The position numbers and the translations under genes were made by a program. Shown here one piece after another: positions 9,058 to 20,437 of a stretch of DNA of 48,974 nucleotides. Location: positions 1 through 48,974 of the forward strand of contig JAMLIH010000014.1 in NCBI GenBank assembly GCA_023954255.1, given 5' to 3'. Source of the DNA: Phyllobacteriaceae bacterium. Lineage in GTDB: Bacteria > Pseudomonadota > Alphaproteobacteria > Rhizobiales > Rhizobiaceae. Each line of letters starts with the position of its first letter. Within the stretch, counting starts at the first letter, position 1. A model generated the notes under the pieces. It did not search any database and was not told the origin of the DNA. It saw nothing but the letters and a program-made list of their open reading frames with translations.

Positions 9058-10407
9058 CTATGACGCCTGCGCCAGAAAGGCGCGGTAGCGCCCTTCCCCG
9101 ACATTGGCATTGAGCCGCACGGTGAGATCGACGCTGCCATCCTCGTTGTCACGTCGCGTCACGATGCTGCCGTCCCGGTAGATTTCGGGCAGCGCCGAAA
9201 GATCGCCAGGCTCCAGATGCAGCCTTATCATGCGGGCATCGGCGCCGATGGCAGTCTCGATGCGTTCAAGCAGCGCGCCGAGACCTTCGCCCGTCACCGC
9301 CGAAACGAGAACGGCGTGATCTGCCGATTTGGTGGCCCGGATGCTGGCAAGCGTCTCCTGTGGCAGCAGGTCGGTCTTGTTGAGCACCTCGATCACCTCT
9401 TCCCTGCCATCGCTGCCAATGCCGAGATCGGCAAGTATCTTGTACACATCGTCTGCCTGGGCCGCGTTTTCCGGATCGGCAATGTCGCGAACATGCAGGA
9501 TGACATTGGCCTCGACCACTTCTTCCAGCGTTGCCCGGAAGGCGGCGACCAGATGGGTCGGCAGGTCGGAGATGAAGCCCACCGTATCCGACAGGATCGC
9601 TTCGGTTCCCTTCGGCAGCGTCAATTGGCGCAGCGTCGGGTCGAGCGTCGCAAACAGCATGTCCTTTGCCAGCACTTTCGAACCCGTCAGGCGGTTGAAC
9701 AGGGTCGATTTGCCGGCATTGGTATAGCCGACCAGGGCGACAACCGGATGCGGTCTGCGCTTGCGGCCGGCCCGGTGCAACTGCCGGGTACGCCGCACCT
9801 TTTCCAGCTCACTCTCGAGCTTGAGAATCTTGGCCTGGATTTCACGCCGGTCCGCCTCGATCTGCGTTTCGCCGGGACCGCCCATGAAGCCAGCGCCGCC
9901 GCGCTGGCGCTCAAGGTGTGTCCACTGCCGCACAAGCCGGCCCTTCTGGTAGTTGAGATGGGCAAGGTCGACCTGCAGCCGGCCCTCCTTGGTGCGTGCG
10001 CGGTCGCCAAAGATTTCGAGAATGAGCCCGGTTCGGTCGAGCACCTTGCAGTTCCAGGCCTTTTCGAGATTTCGCTGCTGGACGGGAGAAAGCGCGTGAT
10101 CGACGATGGCAAGGCCGATCTCGCCGGCCTTGATGATGCCGGCGATCTCTTCCACCTTGCCCGATCCCATCAGCGTGGCCGGCTTGACCGATTTCAGGGG
10201 AACAACGCCGCTTTCGGCAACTTCCAGCCGGATCGCCTCCGCAAGCCCCCTCGCCTCCTCAAGCCGCGATGCGGCGGAGCGCGCAGGTTCGGGATGGTTC
10301 GCACCGGTACGGATATCGGGCACCAGAACGATGGCACGTTCCGGCTTCTGAGCTTCCGCCTGCGACCATTGAAAACGGCTGCGGCCGTTTTCCGGAGGTT
10401 CGCTCAA
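9058..10407 (-). CDS. hflX: Ribosome-associated GTPase HflX
   Basis: TRAFAC-class GTPase HflX (449 aa), a ribosome-splitting factor in other bacteria. The N-terminal HflX domain ends with the Gly-rich [15 protein letters not shown] linker. The GTPase core shows G1 [10 protein letters not shown]3 [10 protein letters not shown] and G4 NKTD (VLNKTDLL). It starts with TTG at 10407, overlapping the hfq stop as TTGA, so the two are translationally coupled. The hfq-hflX order is conserved across many proteobacteria. Convergent mazG ends 63 bases away, and no clear intrinsic terminator is seen between them. Confidence 0.96.
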   Translation of the reverse strand: MSEPPENGRSRFQWSQAEAQKPERAIVLVPDIRTGANHPEPARSAASRLEEARGLAEAIRLEVAESGVVPLKSVKPATLMGSGKVEEIAGIIKAGEIGLAIVDHALSPVQQRNLEKAWNCKVLDRTGLILEIFGDRARTKEGRLQVDLAHLNYQKGRLVRQWTHLERQRGGAGFMGGPGETQIEADRREIQAKILKLESELEKVRRTRQLHRAGRKRRPHPVVALVGYTNAGKSTLFNRLTGSKVLAKDMLFATLDPTLRQLTLPKGTEAILSDTVGFISDLPTHLVAAFRATLEEVVEANVILHVRDIADPENAAQADDVYKILADLGIGSDGREEVIEVLNKTDLLPQETLASIRATKSADHAVLVSAVTGEGLGALLERIETAIGADARMIRLHLEPGDLSALPEIYRDGSIVTRRDNEDGSVDLTVRLNANVGEGRYRAFLAQAS

Positions 10408-10652
10408 GTATCGTCCCCGCTGTCGCTGTCCGGTCCGAGATTGACCGGCGTTGCCGGCATGATGGTCGAAATCGCGTGCTTGTAGACGAGCTGGCCGATG
10501 CCGTCGCGCTTCAGCAATACGCAGAAATTGTCGAACCAGCTCACCACGCCGTTCAGCTTGACGCCGTTGACCAGAAAGATGGTCAGCGGAATCTTCTGCT
10601 TGCGTACCTGGTTAAGAAATGCGTCCTGCAAATTCTGTGGTTTGTCCGCCAT
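10404..10652 (-). CDS. hfq: RNA chaperone Hfq
   Basis: Hexameric Sm-like RNA-binding protein (82 aa) that pairs small RNAs with mRNAs. Sm1 includes [21 protein letters not shown], and Sm2 has the YKHAIST motif. The short C-terminal tail is acidic (PDSDSGDD), as in other alphaproteobacteria. ATG 10652 gives the canonical [14 protein letters not shown] start, and a 12-residue upstream extension is rejected. It overlaps hflX and has its own likely promoter 110-140 bases upstream. The presence of Hfq fits the candidate small RNAs elsewhere in the window. Confidence 0.97.
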   Translation of the reverse strand: MADKPQNLQDAFLNQVRKQKIPLTIFLVNGVKLNGVVSWFDNFCVLLKRDGIGQLVYKHAISTIMPATPVNLGPDSDSGDDT

Positions 10653-10762
10653 GGGTCCTGCATCTGTTTTGACGAACCCCGCCCCCACGTCGACCTTGCG
10701 GTGTTCGTTCTTGTTATCAACGGTATGAGGGTTGCCGATACCGTTTGCAGGCCGATAGCTGC

Positions 10763-10791
10763 ATATAAATTGTCTGACGGGCTGTATTCAA
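10763..10791 (-). promoter_or_regulatory. Probable sigma-70-type promoter of hfq-hflX
   Basis: On the minus strand, TTGAAT (10791-10786) is followed after exactly 17 bases by TTATAT (10768-10763). The expected transcription start is near 10756, giving a leader of about 100 bases before hfq. The site lies between the trkH stop and hfq, so hfq-hflX can be transcribed independently of the trk genes. Confidence 0.6.
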
Positions 10792-10830
10792 GCGAAACTT
10801 GCCGCCAATCCTCAGGCTTGATGCGGTATG

Positions 10831-12297
10831 TTACCGGCCCAGCCAGCGGAACGGGTTGATCACCACCAGAAACGCCACGACTTCCAGATGGCCGACCAGC
10901 ATGATGGCTGCAAGTGCGAACTTCATGCCGCTGCTCATTTCGTGATAGGCAAGCCAGCCTTCCGTGCCGCGCGGTGCCCAGTCCGGCGAATAGGCCGGTC
11001 CCGCATTGGTGAAGGCTGCCACGCTTGCGGTAATGCTTGCCTGAAAATCCAGCCCCAGCATCGCCAGCAGCCCGCTGCCGACGGCAATTGCCACAATGCT
11101 GGAGATGCTCATCACCCAGATCGCCTTCATGATCTGCAGGTTGTAGGTCTCGGTGCCGAAATGCCTGGGTGCCACTGCATGGGGATAGACCAGTTTCGCA
11201 AGGTCCTGGCGGGCATGGAACAGCATGGCGCCCACCCGGTAGAACTTCAGCCCGCCGGCCGATGAATAGGTGCCTCCCCCGATCAGCAGCACGGCAAAGA
11301 CAAAGGCCGGCGACAACAGGGTGAAAATGCCCGCATTGCTCTGCAGGCCGGAGGTGGAAACCAGCGATGCGGCGTTGAAGATCGCCTCGCTGATCAGCGA
11401 AAAGGTGCCGGCTGCCTGGCGCATGCCCGGCGTGGTGAGAAAGATTATCAGCAGAAACACGCTGATCGCTGCCATGATCGCGATCAGGTAGTAGGATTCG
11501 CGGTGGCGCCGCAGATTGTCGATCTGCCAGCGGCCGACCATCCGGTGCCAGTAGACGCTGGTTGCCGCCAGCATGAAGAAGAAGGCCATGACCAGCAGCG
11601 TCGCCGGTGTGCCGAGTTCGAACAACTGGCCGTCCGGCGGCAGATAACCGCCGGAACTGATCGCCGTCGACGACAGGATCAGGCTGTCGAACGGCGAGAC
11701 CCCTGTCAGCAGCAGCAGTGCGAAGCACACCAGTGTCGCGCCGACGTAGTAGCGCGTCAGGCTCGACGTCATGCGGCTGATGACGGTGGCGACTCGCCCT
11801 GCCCCCTCACCGATGCTGCGCCGTGTCTTCGGCAGGCCGCCAACGCCCGTTGGCCCCAGCAGCACCAGAAAGGTCAGGATGGTCAGCAGCCCGCCGATCC
11901 ATTGCAGGCTGGCGCGCAGCACAATGGCCGAAGCGGGCCGGGTCTCAAGGCTGCCAAGCCCGTCTGCGGCGGTGGTTGTCAGTGCCGAAACCGCCTCGAA
12001 CAGCGCATCGGAATAGGAAATGGAAAACGTCCCGGCAATCGGAAAGGCGAGTGCCACTGGAAACAGCACCCAGCCGAAAACCGCCAGCATCAGCGCCGTG
12101 CCGCGCTTGAGCATGCTTCCCCTGCCCTGGGTGGCCACCAGCAGGTTGACCGACAGAAAGCCGCCCAGCGCCGCATAGATCAGCAGCGAAAAGCCGTTTT
12201 CCGTTTCCCTGAAGCCGAATGCCGTCAGGGCGGGAATGAGCAGCACCGCGCTGATGAAGGTTCCGACCAGTCCTATGTAGTTGAACAGCGCAAACAC
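10831..12297 (-). CDS. trkH: TrkH-family potassium uptake protein
   Basis: Membrane component of a Trk/Ktr-type K+ transporter (488 aa, many hydrophobic segments), expected to pair with the TrkA protein encoded just upstream. Four P-loop-like regions are visible: SALTTTAADGL, STAISSGGYLP, STSGLQSN and FTNAGPAY. The first lacks the usual Gly of the TTTGA filter, and the others keep only part of their signatures, so this is a divergent TrkH. The start is GTG at 12297, eight bases after the trkA stop. Family assignment is firm, but K+ selectivity is inferred. Confidence 0.88.
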   Translation of the reverse strand: MFALFNYIGLVGTFISAVLLIPALTAFGFRETENGFSLLIYAALGGFLSVNLLVATQGRGSMLKRGTALMLAVFGWVLFPVALAFPIAGTFSISYSDALFEAVSALTTTAADGLGSLETRPASAIVLRASLQWIGGLLTILTFLVLLGPTGVGGLPKTRRSIGEGAGRVATVISRMTSSLTRYYVGATLVCFALLLLTGVSPFDSLILSSTAISSGGYLPPDGQLFELGTPATLLVMAFFFMLAATSVYWHRMVGRWQIDNLRRHRESYYLIAIMAAISVFLLIIFLTTPGMRQAAGTFSLISEAIFNAASLVSTSGLQSNAGIFTLLSPAFVFAVLLIGGGTYSSAGGLKFYRVGAMLFHARQDLAKLVYPHAVAPRHFGTETYNLQIMKAIWVMSISSIVAIAVGSGLLAMLGLDFQASITASVAAFTNAGPAYSPDWAPRGTEGWLAYHEMSSGMKFALAAIMLVGHLEVVAFLVVINPFRWLGR

Positions 12298-12305
12298 GCC
12301 ATGTC

Positions 12306-13682
12306 CTAGAAATATTCGAGACTGACGCGGAACATCTGCTCGACCTGCCGCACACGTTCGGCGAGCGCCAGAATGATGATCGAGTCGCGCGGCCGGATCA
12401 CCGTATTGCCGCCGGGCTGGACGAACTCGCCCTCATGCAGGATTGCGCCGATGCGAATGCCGTCGGGCAGATCGAGTTCGCGCAGCGGTTTGCCGACCAG
12501 CGGCGAGGTATCGAGCGCCTGGGCCTCGATGACTTCGGCCGCGCCGTTGTGGATCGAATAGACGCCCTTGATTCTGCCGCGGCGCACATGCTGCAGCACG
12601 CGCGAAATGGTCACCGAACGCGGGTTGATGTAGTCGTCGATGCCGAGCGACTTGGTAAAGCCGTGATAGCCGGCATTGTTGAGCAAGGCGAGGTTCGAGC
12701 CGCAGCCCAGTTTCTTGGCCAGCACACTCGCCAGGATGTTGACCTGGTCGTCATTGGTGATCGAGACCATCAGATCGGCCTGGTTGATGCCCGCTTCCAT
12801 CAGCAGGGCTTCATCAAGGGCGCTGCCATGCAGGATGACGGTGCGGTCGAGCCCTTCGGCCATGCGCACGGCGGTTTCGCGTGAGCGCTCGATCACCCGC
12901 ACGCGGGCCGCCGGCATCAGTTCCTCGATCTTGCGGCACAGATAGAGGCCGATATTGCCACCGCCGGCAATCACGATGCGGCTGGCCTCGCCGCGCTCCT
13001 TGCCGAAGATCGACAGCGTTCTGCGCGCCTGGCTGCGGTCGGTAACCACATAGGCAAGGTCACCGAACAGGATCTGGTCGCCCGATCTCGGCGCAATCAT
13101 CTCGCCATTGCGCGAAATCCCCACGACCGTTGCGTTGAGATCGGGAAACAGTTCGCTCAGTTGCGAAAGCGGCGTATCGATGACCGGGCATTCCTCATCG
13201 CAGTCGATCGCCAGCATCGCCACCTTTTCATCGGCGAACGGAACGATGTCGCGCGCGCCGGGCAGTGCGATTCGGCGCAGGATCACCTCGCCGACCTCGA
13301 TTTCCGGCGAAATGATCACGTCGATGGGCATGTGCTGGCGGGCGAACAGGTTCTGCCAGTGGGGTTGCCGGTAGCTTTGGGCGCGGATGCGGGCAAGCTT
13401 GGTCGGCACGTTGAACAGCGAGTGGGCGACCTGACAGGCCACCATGTTGACCTCGTCATAGAGCGTGACGGCGATGATCATGTCGGCCTGCTCGGCCCCT
13501 GCCCTCGCCAGCACGTCCGGGTGCGAGCCGTGGCCGTAATAGCCGCGCACATCCAGCTTGTCCTGAATGTTCTGTACCAGCTCGGCGGAATTGTCGATCA
13601 CCGAGACATCGTTGCCTTCCTTGGCGAGCCGTTCGGCAATGCCGTACCCGACCTGGCCTGCTCCGCAGATGATGATCTTCAT
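12306..13682 (-). CDS. trkA: Trk system potassium uptake protein TrkA
   Basis: Peripheral regulatory subunit of the Trk K+ transporter (458 aa). It has two RCK repeats, each an NAD-binding Rossmann fold followed by a TrkA_C domain. The first opens with IICGAGQVGYGIAERLAKEG (residues 3-22). The second opens with IVIAGGGNIGLYLCRKIEE at about residue 232. The complete duplicated architecture is present. It lies between ntrX and trkH. The trkA-hfq neighbourhood is classical in rhizobia and is here expanded by trkH. Confidence 0.96.
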   Translation of the reverse strand: MKIIICGAGQVGYGIAERLAKEGNDVSVIDNSAELVQNIQDKLDVRGYYGHGSHPDVLARAGAEQADMIIAVTLYDEVNMVACQVAHSLFNVPTKLARIRAQSYRQPHWQNLFARQHMPIDVIISPEIEVGEVILRRIALPGARDIVPFADEKVAMLAIDCDEECPVIDTPLSQLSELFPDLNATVVGISRNGEMIAPRSGDQILFGDLAYVVTDRSQARRTLSIFGKERGEASRIVIAGGGNIGLYLCRKIEELMPAARVRVIERSRETAVRMAEGLDRTVILHGSALDEALLMEAGINQADLMVSITNDDQVNILASVLAKKLGCGSNLALLNNAGYHGFTKSLGIDDYINPRSVTISRVLQHVRRGRIKGVYSIHNGAAEVIEAQALDTSPLVGKPLRELDLPDGIRIGAILHEGEFVQPGGNTVIRPRDSIIILALAERVRQVEQMFRVSLEYF

Positions 13683-13758
13683 GATGCCCCCGGCCCGGAA
13701 TTCATTTCCAACCTAGCCCTCAAAGTCTGCCCCAAAACCTGTACACCCTATCCGCGGC

Positions 13759-15216
13759 TCAGCCGGCCGCTGCCGATGGCGTGTCTGCATCTTCCGCGTC
13801 GTCGTCTGCTGTTTCGCCATCATCGCCGGAGGAATCGCCTCCGCGTTTCTTGTCGAACAGGCCCAGCATCTTCAGTTTGCGGTGCAATGCGGAGCGCTCC
13901 ATACCAACGAATGACGCCGTGCGCGAGATGTTTCCGCCAAATCTCGCCACCTGGGCGGCGAGATAGTCGCGCTCGAAGCATTCGCGAGCCTCCTTGAGCG
14001 GCAGGGAAAGCAGGTGCTCGCTTTCCGCGCTGTCGACGGAAGGCAGCATTTCACCGATTTCTGCAGGCAGCATGTCGGCGGTGATCACTTCGCCCTCCCC
14101 GACCCTGGAAAGGATCATCAGCCGCTCCACATTGTTGCGCAACTGGCGGACGTTGCCGGGCCAGTTGTGGGCCTGCAATACGGCGAGCGCATCCTCGCCC
14201 ATCGTGCATTTGCGGATGCCCGACTGGCGCGAAATCTGGCTCATGAAGGCCTCGATCAGTTCGGGAATGTCCTCGCGCCGGTCGCTCAGCGGCGGCACCG
14301 CAAGCGGCACCACTGCCAGGCGGTGGAACAGGTCCTCCCGGAACTTGCCTTCCGCCATCAGCTTTTCCAGGTCCCGTGCGGTCGACGACAGCACCCGCAC
14401 ATCGACCTTAACCCGGTTCGAGCCGCCGACGCGCTCGAACTGCTGCTCGACCAGCACCCGCAATATCTTGTTCTGCGTGTCGCGCGGCATGTCGGCGACC
14501 TCGTCGATATAGAGCGTGCCGCCATGGGCTTCCTCCAGTGCACCGACCTTGCGTGGCATGCCGTCGCTGCCCTCGCTGCCAAACAGCTCGAATTCCATCC
14601 GGTCGGGCGTGATCTGGGCCGCGTTGAGCACGATGAAGGGGCCTTTCGAACGAGCCGAAAGTCGGTGGATCGTACGAGCCACCAGTTCCTTGCCGGTGCC
14701 GGAACTGCCGATGATCATCACCCGGCTGTTTGCCGGCGCGACTTTCTCGATGGTATGCCGCAGGCCCGCCATGGCCGGTGACGAACCGATCAGTTCCGGC
14801 ATGTCGGTGCTTTTTTCCTGAAGCTCGCGAATCTGCTTCTTCAGGCTGGAGGTTTCCAGCGCCCGGTCTGCGACCTGCAGCAGCCGGTCGACCTTGAACG
14901 GCTTTTCGATGAAATCGTAGGCGCCGTTCTTGATCGCCGAGACGGCCGTCTCGATATTGCCATGGCCCGAGATCATCACCACCGGCAGATCCGGATGATC
15001 CTCCTTGACGGCCTCGAGCAGTTCCAGGCCGTCGAGTTTCGATCCCTGCAGCCAGATGTCCAGAAACACCATGCTGGGACGCCGTTGGGCGATGGCGGCA
15101 AGTGCCGAATCGCTGTCGCCGGCGGTACGGGTTCCGTGTCCCTCGTCTTCCAGGATGCCGGCAACCAGTTCCCGGATATCCTGTTCGTCGTCGATTACCA
15201 GAATGTCGGTAGCCAT
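13759..15216 (-). CDS. ntrX: Nitrogen regulation response regulator NtrX
   Basis: Response regulator of the NtrYX two-component system (485 aa). The receiver domain has the phosphoacceptor Asp53 in VFLDIWLQG. An AAA+ sigma-54-type domain follows (Walker A GSSGTGKE) and then a C-terminal Fis-type HTH (ISRTASFVGMERSALHRKL). In place of the sigma-54-contacting GAFTGA loop there is a shortened segment (GSEGSDGMPRKVGALEEA), as is typical of alphaproteobacterial NtrX, so it is unlikely to activate sigma-54 promoters directly. Its ATG overlaps the ntrY stop by one base. The C-terminal tail is acidic. Confidence 0.95.
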   Translation of the reverse strand: MATDILVIDDEQDIRELVAGILEDEGHGTRTAGDSDSALAAIAQRRPSMVFLDIWLQGSKLDGLELLEAVKEDHPDLPVVMISGHGNIETAVSAIKNGAYDFIEKPFKVDRLLQVADRALETSSLKKQIRELQEKSTDMPELIGSSPAMAGLRHTIEKVAPANSRVMIIGSSGTGKELVARTIHRLSARSKGPFIVLNAAQITPDRMEFELFGSEGSDGMPRKVGALEEAHGGTLYIDEVADMPRDTQNKILRVLVEQQFERVGGSNRVKVDVRVLSSTARDLEKLMAEGKFREDLFHRLAVVPLAVPPLSDRREDIPELIEAFMSQISRQSGIRKCTMGEDALAVLQAHNWPGNVRQLRNNVERLMILSRVGEGEVITADMLPAEIGEMLPSVDSAESEHLLSLPLKEARECFERDYLAAQVARFGGNISRTASFVGMERSALHRKLKMLGLFDKKRGGDSSGDDGETADDDAEDADTPSAAAG

Positions 15217-17600
15217 CAGGACGCCTTTTTCCTTTCTTGCGATTGTTTTTCGGCGGATGCCCCATCCGACCGGCCCGAAGCCGATTTGTCAGTTTGTTTC
15301 CTGCCCTTGACCGATTTGCCGGCTTCCCCGGAAATCGGAATGCGGAGCCTCGTTCTGGCGCCGCGACCGCCTTCTGCCACCTGTGGCGCATCCATCAGTT
15401 CGATGCTGCCGCCATGGTCCTCCATGATCTTGCGCACGATCGCCAGTCCCAGTCCCGTTCCCTTCTGCCGGGTCGTCATGTAGGGCTCCAGCAGCTTCTC
15501 GCGGTTTTCCTCCGGCAAACCCTTGCCGTTGTCTGTGACATCGATCACGATCATGTCGCGGTCGTGCCAGGCCTCCACCCGGATACGGCCCGGATTGGCC
15601 GCGTCCGGCGGCGGCATGGCCCCATCGATCGCCTCCACCGCATTCTTGATGACGTTGATCAGCGCCTGGGACAGCAGTCGTTCGTCGAACAGGGCCGGAT
15701 TGGCCGCTTCGGCAAGTTCGAGTTCGAACTGAATCGACGGATTGGCGACTTTCTGGCTGAACAACGCTTCCTGCAGGGTGGTTGAAAGATCGCCTTCGCG
15801 CATTTCCGGCTTCGGCATGCGGGCAAAGGAGGAAAACTCGTCGACCATACGCCCGATGTCGCCGACATGGCGGATGATGGTGTCGGTACACTGGTCGAAA
15901 ACCTCCCGGTCTTCGGTGATGTACTTGCTGTAGCGCTTCTTGATGCGCTCGGTGGAAAGCTGGATCGGGGTCAGCGGGTTCTTGATCTCGTGGGCAATGC
16001 GGCGCGCCACGTCCGACCAGGCGGTGCTGCGCTGGGCGGCGACAAGATCGGTGATGTCGTCGATGGTGATGACGAAGGAGTGTTGCGTGGTTTCCTCGCG
16101 CTCCTGGGTCACCTGGATGTTCAGCGTCTTGGTCTGTCCGCCGATCAGCAGGGTCAGTTGCTCGCGGTATTCGCTGCGGCCGCTCGCCCGCGCGCGTTCG
16201 AGCACCTCGCCAAGTTCCGGAAAGGCCTCGCCTATGGGGGTGTCCGCTGCGAGTGGCTGGCCCAGAATGCTGGCGGTAGCCGAGTTGGCGATGCCGATCC
16301 GGCCTTTGGTATCGACCCCGATGACCGATGCCGTGACGCCCGACAGCACCGCCTCGGTAAACCTTGCCCGGCGGTCGATGTCCTTGTTGGCCTGCAGCAA
16401 CTGGCCGCGCTGCTGTTTCAGCTGCGTGGTCATGATGTTGAAGGTGTCGCCGAGGTTCTTGAAGTCTCCCTCGTTATGCGTTGTGTCGACACTGACATCG
16501 AGATTGCCGCGGGAAATCTCGTCCGCCGCGCCGATGAGGTGGCGGATCGGCCGCACGAAACGGTCGGCAACGGAAATGCCCATCCAGATTGCTGCCAGCA
16601 GGATCATCAGCGCCATCGCCAGATAGAGAACGGCAAAGGTGAGCTGCACCGGAAGCCGGCTGAGCTCCAGTTCGTTGTATTCGTTGGTATTGGCCTCCAT
16701 CTGCCTGACCGCCGAAAGCACATCCTCGCGCAGCGGCCTTACCGTGTAGAGAAAGGCGTCGGGAATGACCCGCATTTTGAGCACGCAGCCCACCAGGTTC
16801 GTACTGCCGTTGGGAATGAAGATCACATCGCCACTGTCGGCAGCCTTGAGCGATTCAACGGGAACATCGGGAATCTCCGCGTCAGAGGTCACTGTGGTCG
16901 TGATGATCTCTTCGCCGTCGAGGCGCACAAGCTGGGCCCGGATCATTCCTCTGCCTCGGGTCTGCAGGCTCATCAGTTCGGTAAAGCCCGTACGGTCGAG
17001 GCTGTAGAGCCGGCGTGCCCGATCGAGTTCGCTCGCCATCGACACGGTGGCGTTGATGTGGACCTGCGTGCTTTCATCGAGATAGGCCTCTGCGACCGAC
17101 ATCGACCCTTCGACGATCGATTTGGTGCGCAACTCGAACCAGCGGTCCAGACCGAGATCCAGGGTGACGCTGGCAACGATGGCCACCATGATGGCCGGGA
17201 TTGCGGCAACCAGGGCAAACAGGCCGACGATACGGATGTGCAGCCGCGCTGCAGCCCGGCCTTTCTGCCGCGACCTCAGCAGCCGGGCGACCTCCATGCC
17301 GATCAGCGAGGCAAGCACCAGCGCGAGCAGCGTGTTGGCGGCGAGTGCAATCGTTACCACCGTCCGGTTGGGTTCGAGCGGCGTCAGGCCGAACAGGATA
17401 AGGAAGGTGAAGACACCCGTTACCAGCAGCGATATGACGGTGGCAAAGCCAAGCCTGCGTGCGATCGAGCGGTATTCGGGAGGATTGACCGCCGAAGTGG
17501 CGGCGGCAAGCCCTGCGGAACCGGCTGCGGAAAAGCCATCCAGGGAAGCACTGTCCAGGGAAGCACTGTCAATGGGCGTTGAAACCGTGCTGTTGCTCAC
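15216..17600 (-). CDS. ntrY: Sensor histidine kinase NtrY
   Basis: Membrane sensor kinase (794 aa). Three N-terminal hydrophobic segments, a large periplasmic region (about residues 140-315) and a further membrane span are followed by HAMP, PAS, HisKA and HATPase_c domains. The phosphoacceptor His lies in [15 protein letters not shown]. The ATP-binding boxes are NVIKNAVEAI (N), DNGKGLP (G1) and GTGLGLAIVRKI (G2). In related bacteria NtrY senses nitrogen, redox or envelope signals. The C-terminal tail after the kinase core is Lys/Ser-rich. It is coupled to ntrX by a one-base stop/start overlap. Confidence 0.95.
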   Translation of the reverse strand: MSNSTVSTPIDSASLDSASLDGFSAAGSAGLAAATSAVNPPEYRSIARRLGFATVISLLVTGVFTFLILFGLTPLEPNRTVVTIALAANTLLALVLASLIGMEVARLLRSRQKGRAAARLHIRIVGLFALVAAIPAIMVAIVASVTLDLGLDRWFELRTKSIVEGSMSVAEAYLDESTQVHINATVSMASELDRARRLYSLDRTGFTELMSLQTRGRGMIRAQLVRLDGEEIITTTVTSDAEIPDVPVESLKAADSGDVIFIPNGSTNLVGCVLKMRVIPDAFLYTVRPLREDVLSAVRQMEANTNEYNELELSRLPVQLTFAVLYLAMALMILLAAIWMGISVADRFVRPIRHLIGAADEISRGNLDVSVDTTHNEGDFKNLGDTFNIMTTQLKQQRGQLLQANKDIDRRARFTEAVLSGVTASVIGVDTKGRIGIANSATASILGQPLAADTPIGEAFPELGEVLERARASGRSEYREQLTLLIGGQTKTLNIQVTQEREETTQHSFVITIDDITDLVAAQRSTAWSDVARRIAHEIKNPLTPIQLSTERIKKRYSKYITEDREVFDQCTDTIIRHVGDIGRMVDEFSSFARMPKPEMREGDLSTTLQEALFSQKVANPSIQFELELAEAANPALFDERLLSQALINVIKNAVEAIDGAMPPPDAANPGRIRVEAWHDRDMIVIDVTDNGKGLPEENREKLLEPYMTTRQKGTGLGLAIVRKIMEDHGGSIELMDAPQVAEGGRGARTRLRIPISGEAGKSVKGRKQTDKSASGRSDGASAEKQSQERKKAS

Positions 17601-17792
17601 GCTGGCCTGTTCCCGTGGTTAAGGCAGATGCACCGCAATCCCTGTCGCTTGTACATCCGCCCTGTTGCATCTCTGCAACGCAAATGTGGCAAAAAGGAAA
17701 CACGAAATCAAACGGTTTGAAGGCGACAGGCGCAGATGTCACAGCCTGCTGGTGCGCAAACGGCCTGACTGCAGCGGTGTTGGGCGGGGCAT

Positions 17793-19225
<1,433 letters not shown>

Positions 19226-19229
<4 letters not shown>

Positions 19230-20437
19230 GAGATTTCTCCGCTGATTGCCAGGTTTGCCCCGGCAGGCTGTGTTTGCGCGCCTGAAACCGGCGCCTGCCG
19301 CATCGCGCCTCCCTGCGTTGCGCCGTCCGCCATGCTGTCGATTTCCGCCCGGTGCACCGGCAGCAGGATTCGGAAACAGGCGCCCTCTCCATCATTCTCG
19401 CATTCCACGACACCGCCATGATTGCCGATGATCTTGGCGACCAGCGCCAGGCCAAGCCCGGTTCCGTTGGTTTTCGTCGTGATGAAGGGATCGAATATCT
19501 GGCCGCGCAGGTCGTCCGGCACGCCCGGCCCGTTGTCGCGCACGCAAATCTCGATGGGCAACGCCACCCGCTCGCCGGCCCCCGGGATCGACAGGTGAAT
19601 GCCGGGCCGGTAGCCGGTTGTCAGCGTGATTTCCGGCGCATCGGTCTCGTCGACGGATTCCACTGCATTCTTCACAAGATTGAGAAACACCTGCACCAAC
19701 TGGTCGCGGTTTCCCGTCACCAGCGGCAGCGAGGGATCATACAGTTCCCGAAACGCCACCCTGGCGCCGAAACCCGACTGGGCCGACAGGCGGACCTGTT
19801 CGAGCACCGAATGAATGTTGACCGGATCCTTTTCCAACGGCCGCTCGTCCGAAAAGACTTCCATGCGGTCGACCAGATGAACGATGCGGTCGGTCTCGTC
19901 CTTGATCAACTGGGTCAAAGCGCGGTCTTCCGCGCTTGCCGACATTTCCAGAAGCTGCGCCGCTCCGCGAATGCCCGACAAGGGGTTCTTGATTTCATGC
20001 GCCAGCATGGCCGCAAGCCCGGTTACCGAGCGCGCCGCATTGCGGTGCGTCAATTGCCGGTCGAGCTTTTCGGCCGCCGTCTTCGGCAGGAACTGCAGCA
20101 CCACCCAGTCCGCCTGCTCGGCATGGGGCGCGGCAAAGACGTCAACCACCTTCTCCTTGCCGAGCCTGGGCGAGGAAACGTCGATGCGGTACTCGCTGAT
20201 ACCCGACTGTTCCACCCTCACCTGGTCGATCAGCGAAAGCACTGGGCTCCCGAAAGGCAGGAAATACTCGATCTCCTTGCGGCAGATGAAGGCAACGGAG
20301 GAGCGCAGGAATTCTTCAGAAGCCATGTTGGCATAGCGCACCTTGTTGGCGCTATCGACCAGCAGGACGGGATGCGGCAGGGAATCGAGCACCGCTGTTC
20401 CCATTCCGCTTGCGCGTTCTGTCTGCTTTGCCGCCAT
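19226..20437 (-). CDS. ntrB: Nitrogen sensor histidine kinase NR(II), NtrB
   Basis: Soluble PAS-containing histidine kinase/phosphatase that controls NtrC in response to PII proteins (403 aa). The N-terminal PAS domain (about residues 14-120) precedes the H-box [11 protein letters not shown] with His147. The N-box [10 protein letters not shown]1 DNGPGVPD and G2 [12 protein letters not shown] follow. The ATG at 20437 shares a base with the stop of the dusB continuation frame (TGATG), and a GTG codon one position upstream is an alternative. The gene is directly preceded by dusB (nifR3), the ancestral alphaproteobacterial arrangement. Confidence 0.96.

Noticed and set aside
13759-15216. NtrX lacking GAFTGA as a defective regulator
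   Set aside because: The shortened loop is a known general trait of alphaproteobacterial NtrX and not a mutation.
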